From the NCBI GenBank assembly GCA_030601965.1, contig JAUWAR010000076.1:1-6179 (forward strand): a stretch of DNA of 6,179 nt. The letters are read 5' to 3'. Under the pieces are notes generated by a model, which saw only the letters and a program-made list of their open reading frames with translations, had not been told where the DNA came from and ran no database searches. Positions 6,061-6,179 of the stretch are shown piece after piece (the first letter of the stretch is position 1; each line of letters begins with the position of its first letter). The position numbers and the translations under genes are program-made. Source of the stretch: a bacterium. GTDB taxonomy: Bacteria > Hydrothermota > UBA3073 > JACQXS01 > JAUWAR01.

Positions 6061-6108
6061 GTTCCTGATAGGAGTAGCCACGACTCTGTCGGGACTACTC
6101 CAGGGAAC
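6061..6108 (+). repeat. Strong bulged hairpin in the GYD-nitroreductase gap
   Basis: GGAGTAG (6071-6077) pairs with CTACTCC (6095-6101), CC (6078-6079) with GG (6092-6093), and CGAC (6081-6084) with GTCG (6088-6091). Single A bulges at 6080 and 6094 interrupt this 13-bp stem, which has a TCT loop. GTTCC (6061-6065) and GGAAC (6104-6108) can form an outer 5-bp stem across an internal loop. It is visibly richer in G and C than the flanking genes. No T-run follows, so it is not a standard intrinsic terminator. Options are a dispersed REP/MITE-like palindrome, an mRNA-stabilising structure or a regulatory fold before the next gene. The structure is seen; the role is open. Confidence 0.6.
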
Positions 6109-6125
6109 CGGCGGACGATTTATTT

Positions 6126-6131
6126 AGGTGG
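6126..6131 (+). promoter_or_regulatory. Shine-Dalgarno of the last gene
   Basis: AGGTGG lies 8 bases before the ATG at 6140, in a normal position. It supports that ATG as a real start even though only 13 codons of the gene are visible. Confidence 0.55.
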
Positions 6132-6139
6132 CGGTAAAA

Positions 6140-6179
6140 ATGTCTGAGTTGATGGATATAATTAAGAAGCGACGGAGCG
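6140..6179 (+). CDS. N-terminus of a probable nitroreductase-family protein (partial)
   Basis: ATG at 6140 opens a frame that runs off the window after 13 full codons, giving MSELMDIIKKRRS. This is very like the start of nitroreductase-family FMN oxidoreductases, where a helix of the type MDIIKKRRS is followed by an Arg-rich R-x-Y/F segment that binds FMN phosphate. An SD at 6126-6131 supports the start. If correct, it is the second flavin-dependent reductase gene in this right-hand block, after the iron-sulfur flavoprotein. The assignment rests on the N-terminal motif alone. Confidence 0.55.
   Translation, partial: MSELMDIIKKRRS

Noticed and set aside
6061..6108. Intrinsic terminator
   Set aside because: The stem is strong, but the following bases are GC-rich with no T-run, so rho-independent termination is unlikely on the + strand.

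Overview
The window is a densely packed stretch of a bacterial chromosome. All eight coding regions I can support, two of them cut by the window edges, lie on the + strand. Gaps between genes are mostly under 70 bases, and two junctions overlap. The DNA looks AT-rich, and several Shine-Dalgarno (SD) sites are very strong. This suggests a bacterium, probably from an anaerobic or thermophilic and possibly uncultured lineage. That guess rests only on gene content: a putative inositol-phosphodiester solute enzyme, an iron-sulfur flavoprotein, CstA and a GYD-domain protein. The sequence does not fix a taxon.

Left block (1-3188). After the last 19 codons of an unidentified gene come three genes. 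The first is a GH130-family protein (beta-mannoside phosphorylase/hydrolase fold). The second is a fused nucleotidyltransferase plus CDP-alcohol phosphatidyltransferase, which most resembles the bifunctional inositol-1-phosphate cytidylyltransferase/di-myo-inositol phosphate phosphate synthase of thermophiles. The third is an HD-domain protein whose start lies inside the end of the fusion gene. Together they could make and process a phosphodiester solute such as di-myo-inositol phosphate or its beta-mannosyl derivative. In that scheme the fusion makes the phosphorylated diester, the HD protein is a candidate phosphatase, and the GH130 protein adds or removes mannose. This pathway is inference.

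Right block (3189-6179). Next is an iron-sulfur flavoprotein whose real start appears to be a CTG codon at 3201. An ATG-only gene call would begin inside its cluster-binding cysteine motif and lose the first 51 residues. Then come a short-form CstA transporter, a GYD-domain protein with a near-perfect SD, and the first 13 codons of a probable nitroreductase. CstA has no visible SD, but its start lies inside a 16-codon mini-ORF that may be a coupling leader.

Non-coding points of note are a perfect 14-bp palindrome just after the GH130 stop (1232-1245) and a strong bulged hairpin without a U-tract between the GYD and nitroreductase genes (6061-6108). There is no gene-free stretch longer than about 85 bases. 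I saw no tRNA, rRNA, CRISPR array or transposase.
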